From: Welwitschia mirabilis
Taxonomy: Eukaryota > Gnetophyta > Gnetopsida > Welwitschiales
Length of the DNA: 64,000 nucleotides
Reading direction: 5' to 3'
Assembly (NCBI GenBank): GCA_051453625.1
Contig: JBOZIK010000001.1
Coordinates: 79,999,914-80,063,913 of the forward strand
Positions 62,763 through 64,000 of this stretch are shown piece after piece (within the stretch, counting starts at the first letter, position 1; each line of letters begins with the position of its first letter). The position numbers and the translations under genes were made by a program. The notes under the pieces were generated by a model that saw only the letters and a program-made list of their open reading frames with translations, was not told the origin of the DNA and ran no database searches.

Positions 62763-64000
62763 TGTTGTAGTATAAATTTATGCAATCTTTAAGTCCTTAA
62801 GTAATTCCTATTAATCACAAATGCTTGTAGAAAAATACACACTAATATAAATGGGAGTTAACCCAAATGTCATAATTCATTGAAGGGATAAAGGCTAGAA
62901 GTTAGAGAATTGATTTAGCAAAGTATTTTTGGTCTTTCTTCTTTAGGTAAATAAAAGTAAGAAATAATGTAGAAATACAATGCAAGATAAATGATGATGT
63001 AATTATTAGGAACAAAATGCAAATGTAATGAATTTATTTAACTACCACTCTTTCCATTACAAATATTATTTCTTATGACTTAGATCAATTAAGAAAAACT
63101 ATCACTTAATCCTAATCAGCATAAGCTATAAAATACATCAAATAGAATATAGATAAATGCATCTATTCAAATGCAATATAAAATGAAATGTAACCTTATG
63201 ATCTAGATCAACTATGAAATTATCATAGGATCATAATAAAATTAAACTATAAGGGATATNNNNNNNNNNTGAATGAATATCCACTTATAAGATAGCATCA
63301 CCTCAATACACAATCCAACACCAAGGAAGACTTATCTCTGTAGCTAGGGATGGACCTCCTATCCTTTAAAATTTTATTATAAGACTTTTCAATACAAAAG
63401 ATGGTTTTAAAGGTAACGATAAGGGAGTATTTATAGTTTTATATTAAATATTTTATAAGTAAAACCCTATAAGTCGAATGTAAAACCTTAGTAGTCCATA
63501 TGTGGTGCATGATTCCATAACAAAATTAGTTCAATTTGTTCATACAAAATAGTTATCACCCTACTTATTATCTAAACAACATTAAGATCAATACCCAATA
63601 ATAATAAATGAGTCATTAGGTTCTAGTCCTATAATAAATCTTATAGCCTTATACATATTAGCATCAATTTCATTCTAAATATTGTCTGAAAAATGGAAAA
63701 AATGATAGGCTTTCTTATATTTTCATCTAAGAGAAATCATCCTCCTATATCCTTGGTCTTTCCTTCAAAATACTAAGTATCAAAATCTACCTAAAATACC
63801 CTCAAATACATCAAGAATTACATGTTTTTATGATCATTCTATAAACTCTTTATAATCATTAGAATTCCATCTAAACTTGTCCAAATATATTATAAAACTA
63901 TTTAAAATACCCCATCAAATAAATACATTTGTCATCATAACATAGCCTCCCACTTAGCCTTGTCAATCCTTAATAAAGTAAGTGATCAAGTACAAATTAT
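62763..64000 (-). mobile_element. LTR of the A/B gypsy family, continuing past the window
   Basis: It starts TGTTGTAGTATA and follows the reference LTR at 35814: ATGCAATCTTTAAGTCC, ACCCAAATGTCATAAT, ACACCAAGGAAGAC, and CATAGCCTCCCACTTAG near 63945. No primer site lies to its left, so it is the outer end of a 3' LTR (element body to the right, minus strand) or a solo LTR. Confidence 0.85.
63260..63269. other. Assembly gap (10 N)
   Basis: Ten N inside the terminal LTR. Confidence 1.

Noticed and set aside
1-64000. tRNA, rRNA, CRISPR or bacterial operon features.
   Set aside because: No tRNA B-box-like clusters, rRNA motifs, regular direct-repeat arrays or compact gene runs were seen; the content is plant retrotransposon sequence throughout.

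Overview
The window looks like plant nuclear DNA, most likely an angiosperm, from a gene-poor heterochromatic region. It is strongly AT-rich with few CpG sites, and almost everything recognisable is decayed LTR retrotransposon. Ty3/gypsy elements of Athila/Tat type dominate, with one Ty1/copia element of SIRE-like layout. I see no intact host gene, tRNA, rRNA or CRISPR array. Most of the longer open frames are chance ORFs or surviving pieces of gag-pol. Four N runs (2707-2713, 7631-7730, 44634-44867, 63260-63269) mark assembly gaps. Element letters (A-G) are my own labels. Boundaries come from reading by eye, without an aligner.

Layout. 1-611 is the end of a gypsy LTR that sits inside the integrase of a plus-strand copia element (612-5967: pol remnant, env-like region, polypurine tract, 3' LTR). 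The copia element in turn breaks into a minus-strand gypsy fragment E (5968-7630). Element A (7731 to about 18901, minus strand) has 3' LTR, a third coding region (ORF3), integrase, RNase H, RT, protease, gag, a primer-binding site and 5' LTR, read leftward in the window. Element C (about 18902-34050, minus strand) has the same order but is split by a plus-strand LTR element D (about 21007-28532). Element B (35814-49377, minus strand) is the most complete copy, with both LTRs, the primer site, the polypurine tract and a tandem duplication of most of gag. The right side holds two plus-strand Athila-like remnants: F (protease-RT-integrase, 50180-53640) and G (gag-protease only, about 57780-60120). 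The last 1.2 kb is another LTR of the A/B family.

How the parts fit. A, B and C share one design: gag-pro-RT-RNaseH-integrase, then a purine-rich tract, then ORF3 of about 1.2 kb in the sense direction, then the 3' LTR. ORF3 is recognisable in all three copies, but I cannot assign it to a family. Primer sites of A, B and D differ from the usual plant tRNA-Asp-type site almost only by transitions, the signature of 5-methylcytosine deamination. The same changes have hit catalytic residues: D to N in RT of A, C and E, D to N in protease of B and F, and E to K in integrase of B.
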